This document shows, in pieces, positions 17,787-27,114 of a DNA stretch of 64,000 nucleotides. Source of the DNA: Comamonas halotolerans (GTDB lineage: Bacteria > Pseudomonadota > Gammaproteobacteria > Burkholderiales > Burkholderiaceae_C). The position numbers and the translations under genes were made by a program. The stretch's first letter is position 1. Each line of letters opens with the position of its first letter. The DNA lies in assembly GCF_030162935.1 (NCBI RefSeq), contig NZ_JASAUZ010000001.1, positions 620,001 to 684,000 on the forward strand, in the 5' to 3' direction. The notes under the pieces are model-generated. The model had not been told where the DNA came from. It saw only the letters and a program-made list of their open reading frames with translations, and did no database searches.

Positions 17787-17888
17787 CGCCCTTGTGCGCT
17801 GCGGCGTTCTCTGCCGCCCATGTCTTTAGCGCTTGATTCAGAGCGCTCACCGCTACCGCCTGCGTAGCGCACTCCTCTCAAAAAAAAC

Positions 17889-18971
17889 ATGAAACCATTT
17901 CTGCGCACCCAGTTGGAGCGCTATGCCCAGCGCCTTGAAGAACTGGACTTCTTGCTCTCGCGTGAAGACATCATGGGCGATATGCAAAAATACCGCTCCA
18001 TTTCTCGCGAACACGCCGACGTAACCGCCGTGGCCGGTCGCTACCAGCGCTATTTGCAGACGGAGGCAGATATTGCCACTGCACGAGAAATGCTTGATGA
18101 CCCCGATATGGCAGAGATGGCACAGGAAGAAATCGCCAGTGGCGAGGCTGATCTGCTCAAACTGGAAGATGAGCTGCAGCGCCTGTTGCTCCCCAAGGAT
18201 CCAGACGATGCAAGGCCAGCTTATGTGGAAATCCGCGCCGGAACAGGTGGCGATGAGTCAGCCCTGTTTGCCGCTGACATCGCCCGCATGTACACCCGCT
18301 ACGCAGCCAATGTGGGCTGGAAAGTGGAAATCATGAGCGCCAATGAAAGCGAAATCGGAGGCTACAAAGAAATTGTTTTGCGCATTGACGGTGACAATGT
18401 GTATGGCGCGCTGAAATTCGAATCGGGTGGTCATCGTGTGCAACGCGTACCCGCAACCGAGACCCAGGGCCGCATTCACACCAGTGCCTGCACAGTTGCT
18501 GTGATGCCCGAGCCCGATGAAACCGCAGCCATCACGCTCAATCCTGCCGATCTTCGCATCGATACTTTCCGCGCCAGTGGCGCCGGTGGCCAGCACATCA
18601 ACAAAACCGACTCTGCCGTGCGTGTGGTGCACTTGCCCACAGGGATTGTTGCAGAGTGCCAGGACGGACGCAGCCAGCACAGCAACAAGGCCAAGGCACT
18701 GCAAGTGCTGCAGGCACGTATCCAGGAAAAGGAACGCAAGGAGCGCGAGGCCAAGGAAGCAGCGCTGCGCAAAGGACTGATTGGCTCGGGTGACCGCAGT
18801 GACCGCATTCGCACCTACAACTTCCCCCAAGGTCGCCTGACCGATCACCGCATCAACCTGACGCTGTACAAATTGCTCAACATTATGGAAGGTGACCTGG
18901 GCGACGTGATTGAAGCTCTGAAACAAGCCCGTGAAGCCGAGTTGTTGGCTGAGCTGGAAGTCAACGCTTGA
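17889..18971 (+). CDS. prfA: Peptide chain release factor 1
   Basis: Release factor 1, 360 residues, reads UAA and UAG and triggers peptide release on the ribosome. The codon-recognition motif PAT is at 188-190 and the universal GGQ at 233-235; the latter is the glutamine methylated by PrmC, encoded by the next gene. An N-terminal coiled-coil domain covers about 1-100. It is 102 bases downstream of hemA; that gap holds an AGCGCT inverted pair but no clear terminator. Confidence 0.97.
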   Translation: MKPFLRTQLERYAQRLEELDFLLSREDIMGDMQKYRSISREHADVTAVAGRYQRYLQTEADIATAREMLDDPDMAEMAQEEIASGEADLLKLEDELQRLLLPKDPDDARPAYVEIRAGTGGDESALFAADIARMYTRYAANVGWKVEIMSANESEIGGYKEIVLRIDGDNVYGALKFESGGHRVQRVPATETQGRIHTSACTVAVMPEPDETAAITLNPADLRIDTFRASGAGGQHINKTDSAVRVVHLPTGIVAECQDGRSQHSNKAKALQVLQARIQEKERKEREAKEAALRKGLIGSGDRSDRIRTYNFPQGRLTDHRINLTLYKLLNIMEGDLGDVIEALKQAREAELLAELEVNA

Positions 18972-19008
18972 ACCTGGATTCTGTCCACACCTACCCCCTT
19001 ACGCTGTG

Positions 19009-19866
19009 ATGCCACGCCAAACCCTGCAACAAGCCCTCCTCCAAGCCCACCACCAGGACATGGAGCGCATTGATGCGCAAATCTTGCTGTTGCATGTGCT
19101 GGGACAGCCCGATGCTGACCGGGCCTGGCTGCTGACACACGACTCAGATGTGCTGACCTCCACACAACAAGCAGCTTTTGCACACCTGTGTGCACAGCGC
19201 CTGGACGGCATGCCGGTGGCCTACCTAACGGGTTGCAAAGAATTTTTCGGACTGCCGCTGCATGTTGATGCGCGCGTGCTCGACCCTCGCCCTGATACAG
19301 AGACACTGGTAGAGTGGGTGCTGGATGTGGTTGAAAAAATCGTTTCACCTGCATTGATCGATTTGGGAACCGGCAGTGGCGCCATCGCCCTGGCTCTGCA
19401 AAGCCAGCGTCCTGACGCCAGCGTCACCGCTGTCGATTTCAGCCAGGATGCCCTGGATGTGGCTCAAGCCAATGCACAGCGATTGCAACTGCCAGTGAGC
19501 TTTGTGCAGTCTTCATGGCTGGAGAAGGTGCAAGGACGCTTTGATGTCATCGCCAGCAACCCGCCTTACATCCGTGAAGATGATGCGCATATGCAGGCCT
19601 TGCACCACGAGCCGCGCCACGCGCTGACCAGCGGCGCTGACGGGCTGGACGACATTCGCAGCATTATTTCGCAAGCCCCGGATCACCTCAAACCAGAAGG
19701 CTGGCTCTTGCTGGAACATGGCTGGGACCAGGCACAAAGTGTGCAGACACTCCTGCGCCAAGCCGGTTTTGTCGGTGTGCACAGTCGCCAGGACCTTGCT
19801 GGCATTGAACGCTGCACCGGCGGTCAAATCCCGGATGGCACCAATATTGGCGAGACAGTGAAATAA
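19009..19866 (+). CDS. prmC: Peptide chain release factor N5-glutamine methyltransferase
   Basis: A 285-residue SAM-dependent enzyme that methylates the GGQ glutamine of release factors. An N-terminal helical domain (1-85) is followed by a Rossmann methyltransferase domain with IDLGTGSGAIAL (117-128) and the substrate-binding NPPY at 184-187. The ATG at 19009 follows the prfA stop by 37 bases; a GTG directly before it is an alternative. Placement behind prfA fits its substrate. Confidence 0.95.
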   Translation: MPRQTLQQALLQAHHQDMERIDAQILLLHVLGQPDADRAWLLTHDSDVLTSTQQAAFAHLCAQRLDGMPVAYLTGCKEFFGLPLHVDARVLDPRPDTETLVEWVLDVVEKIVSPALIDLGTGSGAIALALQSQRPDASVTAVDFSQDALDVAQANAQRLQLPVSFVQSSWLEKVQGRFDVIASNPPYIREDDAHMQALHHEPRHALTSGADGLDDIRSIISQAPDHLKPEGWLLLEHGWDQAQSVQTLLRQAGFVGVHSRQDLAGIERCTGGQIPDGTNIGETVK

Positions 19867-19918
19867 TCAGCAGCATTGCCAGGTGACAAGACACCGGCTC
19901 CCCTACAAGGAGAACCCC

Positions 19919-20242
19919 ATGAGCGACGTACAACAACGCATCGACCAACTGGTCAAAAACAACGACATCCTGCTGTTCATGAAGGGCAGTGCCAGCTTCC
20001 CCATGTGTGGCTTTTCTGGCCGTGCCGTTCAGATTCTGAAAGCCTGTGGTGTGGAGCCCAAGGCCATCGCCACTGTGAATGTGCTGGAAGACCAGGAAAT
20101 TCGCCAAGGCATCAAGGACTACAGCAACTGGCCCACCATTCCTCAGCTGTACATCAAAGGCGAATTCATCGGCGGCTCGGACATCATGATGGAAATGTAC
20201 GAATCTGGTGAGCTGCAACAAGTCATCAATGGCGAAGCCTGA
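19919..20242 (+). CDS. grxD: Monothiol glutaredoxin, Grx4 family
   Basis: A 107-residue monothiol glutaredoxin with active site CGFS (Cys30). Such proteins bind a bridging 2Fe-2S cluster with glutathione and pass it to Fe-S targets. The NWPTIPQLYIKGEFIGGSDI segment forms the glutathione-binding TVP-like and GG motifs. The ATG at 19919 is preceded by AAGGAG at ideal spacing. It is followed by an intrinsic terminator, so it closes the hemA-prfA-prmC-grxD run. Confidence 0.96.
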   Translation: MSDVQQRIDQLVKNNDILLFMKGSASFPMCGFSGRAVQILKACGVEPKAIATVNVLEDQEIRQGIKDYSNWPTIPQLYIKGEFIGGSDIMMEMYESGELQQVINGEA

Positions 20243-20313
20243 TTGCCATGCAGCTTTTGGGACCTATGCCTACACCAATCACCAGTTTGACTGGCATGGC
20301 CCCTGCTTTATCT

Positions 20314-20338
20314 AAAACCGCCCTCATGGGCGGTTTTT
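20314..20338 (+). terminator. Intrinsic terminator after grxD
   Basis: Stem ACCGCCC (20317-20323) / GGGCGGT (20328-20334) with loop TCAT, A-run before and T-run after. Confidence 0.9.
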
Positions 20339-20444
20339 CGTTCTCGGCCGCAGGGCAGCGGCACAGAGTTTGCACAAAGGCCTGCATGCGAAGGAGGCAT
20401 GCGCAATGGTGGCACTAGGCCGTCACCAGCCAACCCACTGACTT

Positions 20445-21887
20445 ATGACACTCACCCAAAGCCTGCTCATCATTGCACTGCTGATCGCTGCCAGTGCCTT
20501 CGTAGCCGTGGCCGAGATTTCCTTGGCTGCCTCTCGTCGTCTGCGCTTGCGCCAGATGGCGGACGAAGGCGACCCCCGTGCAGAAAAAGCCATCCAGTTG
20601 CAAGAGCAACCCGGTGACTACTTCACCGTGGTGCAGGTAGGCCAGAATGCGATCGCCATTTTGGGTGGTATCGTGGGTGAGGGTGCGCTCAGTACCACGC
20701 TGGCTGGAGCTTTGATCTGGTGGATGCCCGAGAGCACTGCCCAGAGTCTGGGCTCTTTGCTCTCGTTCTTCATCATCACATCGCTGTTCATTTTGTTTGC
20801 GGACTTGCTGCCACGTCGTCTGAGCATGGTGGAGCCCGAGCGACTGCTGCTGCGTGTGCTGCGCCCCATGCAGTTTTGCATGACGGTATTCAAACCCATT
20901 GTCTGGTTCTACAGTCAGATCACGAGCTCCGTGATCCGCATGCTTGGCCTGCCCGACAAGCGCAACGAGCAGATCACTTCCGACGACATCCTGGCCATGA
21001 CCGAAGATGGTGCCCGTGCCGGGGTTCTGGCTGAGCGTGAGCAGCAAGCGATTGCCAACATCTTTGAACTCGATACACGCACCGTGGCTTCGTCCATGAC
21101 ACAACGTGATCGCATCGCCTACTTTTTGCGTGACGACCCAGACCATGTGATCCGCGCACGCATTGCCGAAGAGCCCTTCTCCACCTATCCCGTGTGTGAA
21201 GGCGATATCGACCACATCGTGGGCTATGTGGATGCCAAAGACCTGTTCCAGCGTGTTCTCAACAACCAACCCATTTCCTTGCAGGATGACAGCCTGATCC
21301 GCAAAATCCTGCTGGTTCCCGACAAGCTGACGCTGGCCGAAGTGCTGGACCAGTTCCAGCAGGCCCACGAAGACTTTGCGGTGATCGTGAACGAATACAG
21401 CCTCGTAGTTGGCGTGGTGACATTGAACGATGTGATGAGCACCGTGATGGGGGACCTGGTCTCTCCAGATGATGAAGAGCAGATCATCCGCCGGGACGAA
21501 AACTCCTGGCTGATTGACGGCATTACCCCCATTGACGATGTAATGCGCGTTCTGGATCTCGAAGCGCTGCCCAACGAAGATGAATACGAGACCTTGGCAG
21601 GCTTCCTCATGGTCATGCTCCGCCGTGTGCCACGCCGCACCGACACCGTGGACTGGGGACCATTCCGCTTTGAAGTGATGGACGTGGACAGCTACCGCAT
21701 TGACCAGGTGCTGGTCACCCGCATGCAAGACAGTGAGGGGCAGGTGCTGCAACATCCTGCGTCCGCCTTGTCCGCCGTTGCAGCCGTGGCGGCAACCGAG
21801 GCGGCTGTCCCACCAGCCACAACGCCAGCACCCAGAGCGACTCCTGCGAATTCAAGCGCCCAGGGAGAAACCCCTGGCCCGCACTAG
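20445..21887 (+). CDS. Hemolysin-family/CNNM-type transporter (DUF21, CBS pair, CorC/HlyC domain)
   Basis: A 480-residue membrane protein. A DUF21 membrane domain (about 1-190) with several hydrophobic segments is followed by two CBS motifs (about 205-330) and a CorC/HlyC C-terminal domain (about 345-430). The tail (about 437-480) is low-complexity Ala/Pro/Thr-rich. Proteins of this build are linked to Mg2+/Co2+ efflux or tolerance; the old hemolysin name is misleading. The ATG at 20445 starts right at the first membrane helix. It has its own terminator downstream and probably its own promoter in the 106 bases after the grxD terminator, though I cannot define one. Confidence 0.9.
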   Translation: MTLTQSLLIIALLIAASAFVAVAEISLAASRRLRLRQMADEGDPRAEKAIQLQEQPGDYFTVVQVGQNAIAILGGIVGEGALSTTLAGALIWWMPESTAQSLGSLLSFFIITSLFILFADLLPRRLSMVEPERLLLRVLRPMQFCMTVFKPIVWFYSQITSSVIRMLGLPDKRNEQITSDDILAMTEDGARAGVLAEREQQAIANIFELDTRTVASSMTQRDRIAYFLRDDPDHVIRARIAEEPFSTYPVCEGDIDHIVGYVDAKDLFQRVLNNQPISLQDDSLIRKILLVPDKLTLAEVLDQFQQAHEDFAVIVNEYSLVVGVVTLNDVMSTVMGDLVSPDDEEQIIRRDENSWLIDGITPIDDVMRVLDLEALPNEDEYETLAGFLMVMLRRVPRRTDTVDWGPFRFEVMDVDSYRIDQVLVTRMQDSEGQVLQHPASALSAVAAVAATEAAVPPATTPAPRATPANSSAQGETPGPH

Positions 21888-22027
21888 CCGCTCTCGCAGG
21901 GGCCGCAAGCCCCCTGCTGATTGTCAGTGTCCGCGTACATCTGGAAGCACCTCCTGCATATGCCAGCCCCGCACGGAGTTAGCGTGCCCTGATAATGTTT
22001 GGTGCTTTGCATACTGGACACTTCAAG

Positions 22028-22052
22028 AAAGAGCGCCATGCGCTCTTTTTTT
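22028..22052 (+). terminator. Intrinsic terminator after the CNNM-type gene
   Basis: Stem AAAGAGCG (22028-22035) / CGCTCTTT (22041-22048) with loop CCATG and a run of T. The next gene starts 45 bases later. Confidence 0.88.
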
Positions 22053-22096
22053 CATCGCGTATTTTCATGCGTGGCCATCATCGGATTGCATTGACC

Positions 22097-23689
22097 ATGC
22101 CATTTGAACTTTCTCGACGCAGCCGCTGGACGGTAGTCATCACCCTTTTGCTGTTGAGCAGCACCATCACCGTCGATCAGCTACAGCGGCACCCTGGAGG
22201 CACACAGTTGCCAGCGTCCACACAGCAGTGGCAGCTGGACGACGACGCCTTTGTCCTTGACCCTGCCAGTCTGCGCCTGCTGCCCAGTGCGCAGTCCACA
22301 CTGGTAACTGGCAGCCTGTCGCGCAAATTGGAAGCTTCCGAAGACACTCTACCGCCCGGCGAACTGCTCGAATTACAACTGCCGCAATGGCGCGAACGCA
22401 GTGTTCAGCAAACGCTGACAAAAGCCCTGCCCATTGCCCAAACACTCCAAGAGCATATGGTGCGCGAGGCTCTGCAAAATGCCATTGATGCGGCACAGCC
22501 CCCTAGCAAGACTGAGTTGACAGACGAGCAGGCCCAAGCTCTGCATTGGCTGAGCTTTCGTGACCGGCAGTTCATAGCCCAGCTCACACCACAGCACGGC
22601 TTTGACATTCGTGCCAGTCTTGGACAAAAACCCCTGACCGTGCGTTCCGTGGACAGCTCCGGCCAACTTCTGCTGAATGTGGATGTTCGCGGCAAATACG
22701 TCTGGAGTGACGGCGCCTTCAGCAGCACCGACGATGGAGCAAGCTGGCAGTTCGCCCCCCAGCGCGAACAGCCCAGTGAAATAGACCAACAGGGCTGGGT
22801 GAACGCACGGACAGGCTTTATCTGGCATAGCCTTGAGCAAGCACTGCTCATCACCACAGACGGTGGCAGCACCTGGGCCACGCCACATGTCATCACACCC
22901 TTGCCTTCAGCCGCAGCGGCTGTTGATGACGCCGAAGACCTTCCTGCTTCCTTGTCAGCCAGCCAATACCGTTTACCCTCTTTTGCTCCAGCCATTTGGT
23001 CCGACATACAACCTCCACAGCCCACACAAACACGGTTTGAGTTTTTGTTTCAAACCCTGCCTGCGGGCCGCGTCCTTGGCTGGTCCAGCCGATGGGAACG
23101 CCGGCTTGATGCCAACAACACCCCAACTGGTGAATGGAAGGCCACTCTGACCCGTCGCTTTTCGTTGGAGATAGACCCTGCAAACAACACGGTGAAGGTG
23201 CTCGGTCTGAAGCCTGAGAAAGAGCTCCAACCCATCGACAACACCACCCGTTGGCCTGTCACGCGCAACCCTGATGGCAGCATGACTTTGTGGCGAGAGG
23301 CATCCGTGCAGTACTTTGACCCAGAAACTGAGCACTGGCAGCTACCGGTTGCACTCCCCCTGCCCTTGCTGCATCGTGGAGTGGGACACAACAAGTTTTG
23401 GGCCACACCAGATATCTGGATCAGCCAGAGCCAAGCGCCTGCGCTGCTGGACATGTTTGCCTGCCTGCTACCAGAGACCATGCCCTTGCAAGCACGCTGC
23501 AATGAAGAGCGCGCCAGAGCCTATGCCTTCAGTCGCGATCAGGGCCGCAGCTGGCAGCATTTCCAGCTACCCAATGCCATGCACAGCCATATTGTGGGCT
23601 GGGATGCTCAAGCGCAACAGCTACTGGTTGCCCAGCAACTGCAAGACGCACAGCCATTGCAACTGCTGCACTATCGTCTCGTTCCCTGA
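22097..23689 (+). CDS. Membrane-anchored protein with Asp-box (BNR-like) repeats, unknown function
   Basis: About 530 residues from the ATG at 22097. A basic N-terminus (SRRSRW) and one hydrophobic segment (about 11-26) suggest a signal anchor with the bulk of the protein periplasmic. A helical region (about 95-160) is followed by a probable beta-propeller with three Asp-box motifs of the S/T-x-D-x-G-x-x-W type: STDDGASW (210-217), TTDGGSTW (253-260) and SRDQGRSW near 480. Asp boxes occur in sialidases and many other propellers and do not show enzyme activity. I do not recognise the family. Codon use looks like that of the neighbours. Confidence 0.8.
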   Translation: MPFELSRRSRWTVVITLLLLSSTITVDQLQRHPGGTQLPASTQQWQLDDDAFVLDPASLRLLPSAQSTLVTGSLSRKLEASEDTLPPGELLELQLPQWRERSVQQTLTKALPIAQTLQEHMVREALQNAIDAAQPPSKTELTDEQAQALHWLSFRDRQFIAQLTPQHGFDIRASLGQKPLTVRSVDSSGQLLLNVDVRGKYVWSDGAFSSTDDGASWQFAPQREQPSEIDQQGWVNARTGFIWHSLEQALLITTDGGSTWATPHVITPLPSAAAAVDDAEDLPASLSASQYRLPSFAPAIWSDIQPPQPTQTRFEFLFQTLPAGRVLGWSSRWERRLDANNTPTGEWKATLTRRFSLEIDPANNTVKVLGLKPEKELQPIDNTTRWPVTRNPDGSMTLWREASVQYFDPETEHWQLPVALPLPLLHRGVGHNKFWATPDIWISQSQAPALLDMFACLLPETMPLQARCNEERARAYAFSRDQGRSWQHFQLPNAMHSHIVGWDAQAQQLLVAQQLQDAQPLQLLHYRLVP

Positions 23690-23781
23690 AGTACTTTGAA
23701 CTGCAGTGGCAGCCCCTGCACGCTACATTGCCGCTACCTGCCGCATACCCTATCTCCCCTGCGATGCAGCAAGATGCTCCG

Positions 23782-24426
23782 CTACACCCGCACGGAATCC
23801 GGATTGAACTGCCATTGACGCTGTGCGCCAAGCACAAGATTGGGGTATTTGTCTTTGCCGCGACTGCCGTTATATCGCCCTAGCGCCATAAACAAATCGC
23901 CTTTTTCACGCACAAGATAATGGCGCAATATGACGCAGCCAAAACGCAGATTGGTTTGCATGTGAAACAGTTTGCCAGGGTCACCATCGCCAATCACACG
24001 CGTCCAGAACGGCATGATTTGCATGAAGCCACGAGCCCCTGCAACCGACACTGCGAATTTCCGAAACCCGCTCTCCACCTGAATCAGGCCGAGTACCAGC
24101 GAGACATCCAGGCCCGCCCGCTTGGCTTCGTACCACACGGTCTGGAGAAAGTCACGTCGCTCTTCCCAGCCGGACATGCGGCGGCGCAAACGGTCGCTCA
24201 TGGTGGTCAGCCAGCGCAGGTATTCCACCCTCGCATCCGTTGAGGCGAACAACGGCTCAGGAGGAGCCAAGTCGCGCACTGCGGCACTCAGGGCACTGCG
24301 CACCGCATCTGCCAGGGGCTCTTCCAGCTGCGCGCCTGCATAGGCCGGTACAGTCCCCACTGCAGCGCACGCCAAGCCCATACCCAAGCAGGCGCGCCGT
24401 GTGATCAATGCGTGCAACTCCCTCAT
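23782..24426 (-). CDS. Lytic transglycosylase (SLT domain) with Tat-like signal
   Basis: About 214 residues. The C-terminal half is an SLT/Slt70-type domain: catalytic Glu118 in IQVESGF, then VAGARGFMQIMPFW and LGRYNGSRG, which bind the glycan strand. These enzymes cut peptidoglycan between MurNAc and GlcNAc to form 1,6-anhydroMurNAc. The leader reads ITRRACLGMGLACAA with twin arginines at 10-11, followed by a hydrophobic core ending at AYA-G, so Tat export is possible; Sec export cannot be excluded. The ATG at 24426 puts the signal at the very start. It lies downstream of proS on the same strand, beyond the proS terminator. Confidence 0.9.
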   Translation of the reverse strand: MRELHALITRRACLGMGLACAAVGTVPAYAGAQLEEPLADAVRSALSAAVRDLAPPEPLFASTDARVEYLRWLTTMSDRLRRRMSGWEERRDFLQTVWYEAKRAGLDVSLVLGLIQVESGFRKFAVSVAGARGFMQIMPFWTRVIGDGDPGKLFHMQTNLRFGCVILRHYLVREKGDLFMALGRYNGSRGKDKYPNLVLGAQRQWQFNPDSVRV

Positions 24427-24491
24427 CCCGTACTTGTATCTTTTTATTGCTACAGGCGAAGTTTCCTGACAAAGCATGCCTCCAGCAAGCG

Positions 24492-24515
24492 AAAAAGGCA
24501 GCCAAAGCTGCCTTT
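24492..24515 (-). terminator. Intrinsic terminator of proS
   Basis: Stem AAAGGCAGC (24494-24502) / GCTGCCTTT (24507-24515); read on the minus strand it is followed by a run of five T. Confidence 0.88.
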
Positions 24516-24536
24516 ACCTGGAATGCTTGATGCAAA

Positions 24537-26282
24537 TCAGTTCAAACCCAGCTTCGCTTTGAGGTGTGCCAGCACATCGCTCACTGCCAGCTTGGTAGCC
24601 TCCGTATCACGGCGGGCCTGGTACTCCACTACACCTTCCTTGAGGCCACGGTCACCCAGAACCACGCGGTGTGGCACACCGATCAACTCCCAGTCAGCCA
24701 GCATAGCGCCTGGACGTTCGTCACGGTCGTCCAAGATCACATCCACACCCAGAGCCAGCAAAGCGTCATACAGTTTGAATGCCTCTTCCTTCACAGCTTC
24801 GCTTCGCCCCATGCCAATCGGGCAGATCACCACCGTGAAAGGTGCAATCGCATCAGGCCAGATCATGCCGCGCTCATCATGGTTCTGCTCCACAGCAGCC
24901 GCTGGCAAACGCGTCACACCGATGCCATAGCAACCCATTTCAAAGTGCTGGGGCTTCCCGTTGTCACCCAGGAAGGTGGCATCCATGGCCTTGGAGTACT
25001 TGGTGCCCAGATAAAAGACATGGCCAATTTCAATGCCGCGCTCAATGGCCAGTTCACCAGCGCCGTCGGGTGACTTGTCGCCGGCCACCACATTGCGCAG
25101 GTCTGCGATCACTTCAGGCTCAGGCAAATCGCGGCCAAAGTTTACGCCTGTGATGTGGAAATCCACTTCGTTGGCACCGCACACCCAGTCCGCCATGATG
25201 GCAACTTCACGATCCACCACCAGCTTCACAGGCTTCTTCACGTTGACGGGACCCAAGTAACCGGGCTGGCAACCAAAGTGCGCTTCGATTTCAGACACGG
25301 AAGCAAACCGGAAGTTGGCCAGACCCTCCACCTTGCCCACCTTGATTTCATTCATATCATGGTCTCCGCGCAGAAGCAGCAGCCAGACCTGGGTTTTCAC
25401 AATTTCGCCTTGCTCATTGGTCTCATCGGTGGCCAACACCAGAGACTTGACGGTTTGGCTCAAAGGCAGGCCCAGTTGCGCTGCCACGGCCTCGCAGGTA
25501 CTGTTGCCAGGTGTCGCCACCTTCTCCATGACCTTGCTCGCTGCAGGACGTGTAGCAGTAGGTGCCAAGGCTTCCGCTTTTTCAATATTGGCAGCGTAAT
25601 CGCTGTGAGGGCAGTAGACGATGGCATCCTCACCGGTGGATGCAATCACCTGAAACTCCTCGCTCAGGTCACCACCAATCGCACCCGAATCGGCACGTAC
25701 TGCACGGTACTGCAAACCGAAGCGATCAAAGATGCGTTTGTAGGCTTCACGCATGGTTTGATAGCTGATTTGAGCAGCATCGCGGTCCTTGTCGAAGGAG
25801 TAAGCATCCTTCATGATGAATTCACGCCCACGCATCAAACCAAAGCGTGGACGACGCTCGTCGCGGAACTTTGTCTGAATCTGGTAAAGGTTCTTGGGCA
25901 GCTGCTTGTAGCTCTTGAACTCTTGGCGGGCAATGTCAGTCACCACTTCTTCAGAGGTAGGTTGAATCACAAAGTCACGGCCATGACGATCCTGAATGCG
26001 CAGCAACTCAGGCCCCATTTTTTCAAAACGGCCTGTTTCCTGCCATAGCTCTGCAGGCTGCACCACGGGCATGGTCACTTCAATGGCACCTGCACGGTTC
26101 ATTTCTTCGCGCACGATGGCTTCGACCTTGCGAATCACACGCAGGCCCATAGGCATGTAGTTGTAGATGCCGGCACCCAGCTTTTTGATCATGCCAGCCC
26201 GCATCATGAGCTTGTGGCTGACCACTTCGGCATCAGCCGGAGCTTCTTTCAGGGTGGAGATAAGAAATTGGGAGGCTTTCAT
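24537..26282 (-). CDS. proS: Prolyl-tRNA synthetase
   Basis: Class II synthetase, 581 residues, bacterial type with the inserted editing domain. Class II motif 1 and 2 regions are visible ([21 protein letters not shown]; then [20 protein letters not shown]). Motif 3 lies in [11 protein letters not shown]. The insertion domain (about 225-405), which clears mischarged Ala-tRNA, lies between motifs 2 and 3. The C-terminal anticodon-binding domain starts near 485. The ATG at 26282 gives [15 protein letters not shown], the usual start; a longer frame to 26327 runs into the divergent rppH promoter. Confidence 0.97.
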   Translation of the reverse strand: MKASQFLISTLKEAPADAEVVSHKLMMRAGMIKKLGAGIYNYMPMGLRVIRKVEAIVREEMNRAGAIEVTMPVVQPAELWQETGRFEKMGPELLRIQDRHGRDFVIQPTSEEVVTDIARQEFKSYKQLPKNLYQIQTKFRDERRPRFGLMRGREFIMKDAYSFDKDRDAAQISYQTMREAYKRIFDRFGLQYRAVRADSGAIGGDLSEEFQVIASTGEDAIVYCPHSDYAANIEKAEALAPTATRPAASKVMEKVATPGNSTCEAVAAQLGLPLSQTVKSLVLATDETNEQGEIVKTQVWLLLLRGDHDMNEIKVGKVEGLANFRFASVSEIEAHFGCQPGYLGPVNVKKPVKLVVDREVAIMADWVCGANEVDFHITGVNFGRDLPEPEVIADLRNVVAGDKSPDGAGELAIERGIEIGHVFYLGTKYSKAMDATFLGDNGKPQHFEMGCYGIGVTRLPAAAVEQNHDERGMIWPDAIAPFTVVICPIGMGRSEAVKEEAFKLYDALLALGVDVILDDRDERPGAMLADWELIGVPHRVVLGDRGLKEGVVEYQARRDTEATKLAVSDVLAHLKAKLGLN

Positions 26283-26315
26283 GAGGGAGACAGAGCGGGA
26301 TAAAGCTATGGCAGT

Positions 26316-26344
26316 TTGGCTGGGCACAGACTGCCGTGCATAAT
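26316..26344 (+). promoter_or_regulatory. Candidate sigma-70 promoter for rppH
   Basis: TTGGCT (26316-26321) and CATAAT (26339-26344) are separated by exactly 17 bases, with a predicted start about 24 bases before the rppH ATG. Matches are 4/6 and 5/6 to consensus. Confidence 0.5.
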
Positions 26345-26374
26345 GATCGCAATATAGAGAATTGGGGTTCGATT

Positions 26375-27037
26375 ATGCTTGACCGGGACGGATTTCGCCC
26401 GAACGTCGGCATCATCCTGCTCAACCAGAAGAACCAGGTGTTCTGGGGCAAACGCATTCGCACCCACAGCTGGCAGTTTCCGCAAGGTGGCATTGACCGG
26501 GGAGAAAGTCCTGAACAAGCCATGTTTCGAGAGCTGCATGAAGAAGTGGGGTTGAAGCCCAACCACGTTCGCGTGGTCGCAAGAACAAGGGACTGGTTGC
26601 GCTACGAGGTGCCGGATCGTTACATACGCCGTGATGCGCGAGGTCATTACAAAGGCCAAAAGCAAATCTGGTTCTTGCTCCAGCTGCTCGGCCAAGATTG
26701 GGATTTGAACCTTCGCGCCACAGACCACCCTGAGTTCGACGCTTGGCGATGGAATGATTACTGGGTACCACTGGATGTAGTGGTGGAGTTCAAGCGTGGC
26801 GTTTACGAGATGGCGCTGACAGAGCTGGCCCGCTTTGTCCCTCGCAGTGAGCAACAGCGTAATCGTTATCTGCGCAGTGGCATGCGACCACGTGACGGTC
26901 AGCCCGAGCCCATTGCTACACAGCCTCGCTTTACGGCAGTGCTTCGCAACCATGGTCTGGTTCAAAACCCTGGCATGGAACTGCCCCCTGGAGCCAGCTT
27001 TGACCCTGACCCACAAAATGAAGCCAACAATCGCTAA
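26375..27037 (+). CDS. rppH: RNA pyrophosphohydrolase RppH (Nudix)
   Basis: A 220-residue Nudix enzyme that removes pyrophosphate from the 5' end of mRNAs and so starts decay. The protein begins [17 protein letters not shown], the standard RppH start. The Nudix box runs [23 protein letters not shown] (38-60) with all acidic residues present. The usual WLRYEVP and [10 protein letters not shown] segments follow. The tail (about 165-220) is longer than in E. coli RppH (176 residues) and variable, as often in Burkholderiales. Confidence 0.95.
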   Translation: MLDRDGFRPNVGIILLNQKNQVFWGKRIRTHSWQFPQGGIDRGESPEQAMFRELHEEVGLKPNHVRVVARTRDWLRYEVPDRYIRRDARGHYKGQKQIWFLLQLLGQDWDLNLRATDHPEFDAWRWNDYWVPLDVVVEFKRGVYEMALTELARFVPRSEQQRNRYLRSGMRPRDGQPEPIATQPRFTAVLRNHGLVQNPGMELPPGASFDPDPQNEANNR

Positions 27038-27039
27038 AT

Positions 27040-27079
27040 AAAAAATCCCGCTTGCCCCATGGCACAGCGGGATTTTTTA
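27040..27079. terminator. Bidirectional terminator between convergent rppH and proB
   Basis: Arms AAAAATCCCGC (27041-27051) and GCGGGATTTTTT (27067-27078), with an inner stem TGCC/GGCA around CCAT. A- and T-runs serve both strands. Confidence 0.9.
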
Positions 27080-27114
27080 TTATGACTGCTGGTTGCAGCA
27101 TGCTCCGGCCCGCA

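Noticed and set aside
20415-21755. A 446-codon open frame on the minus strand
   Set aside because: It is antisense to the CNNM-type gene, with a low-complexity His/Gln-rich product and no motif.
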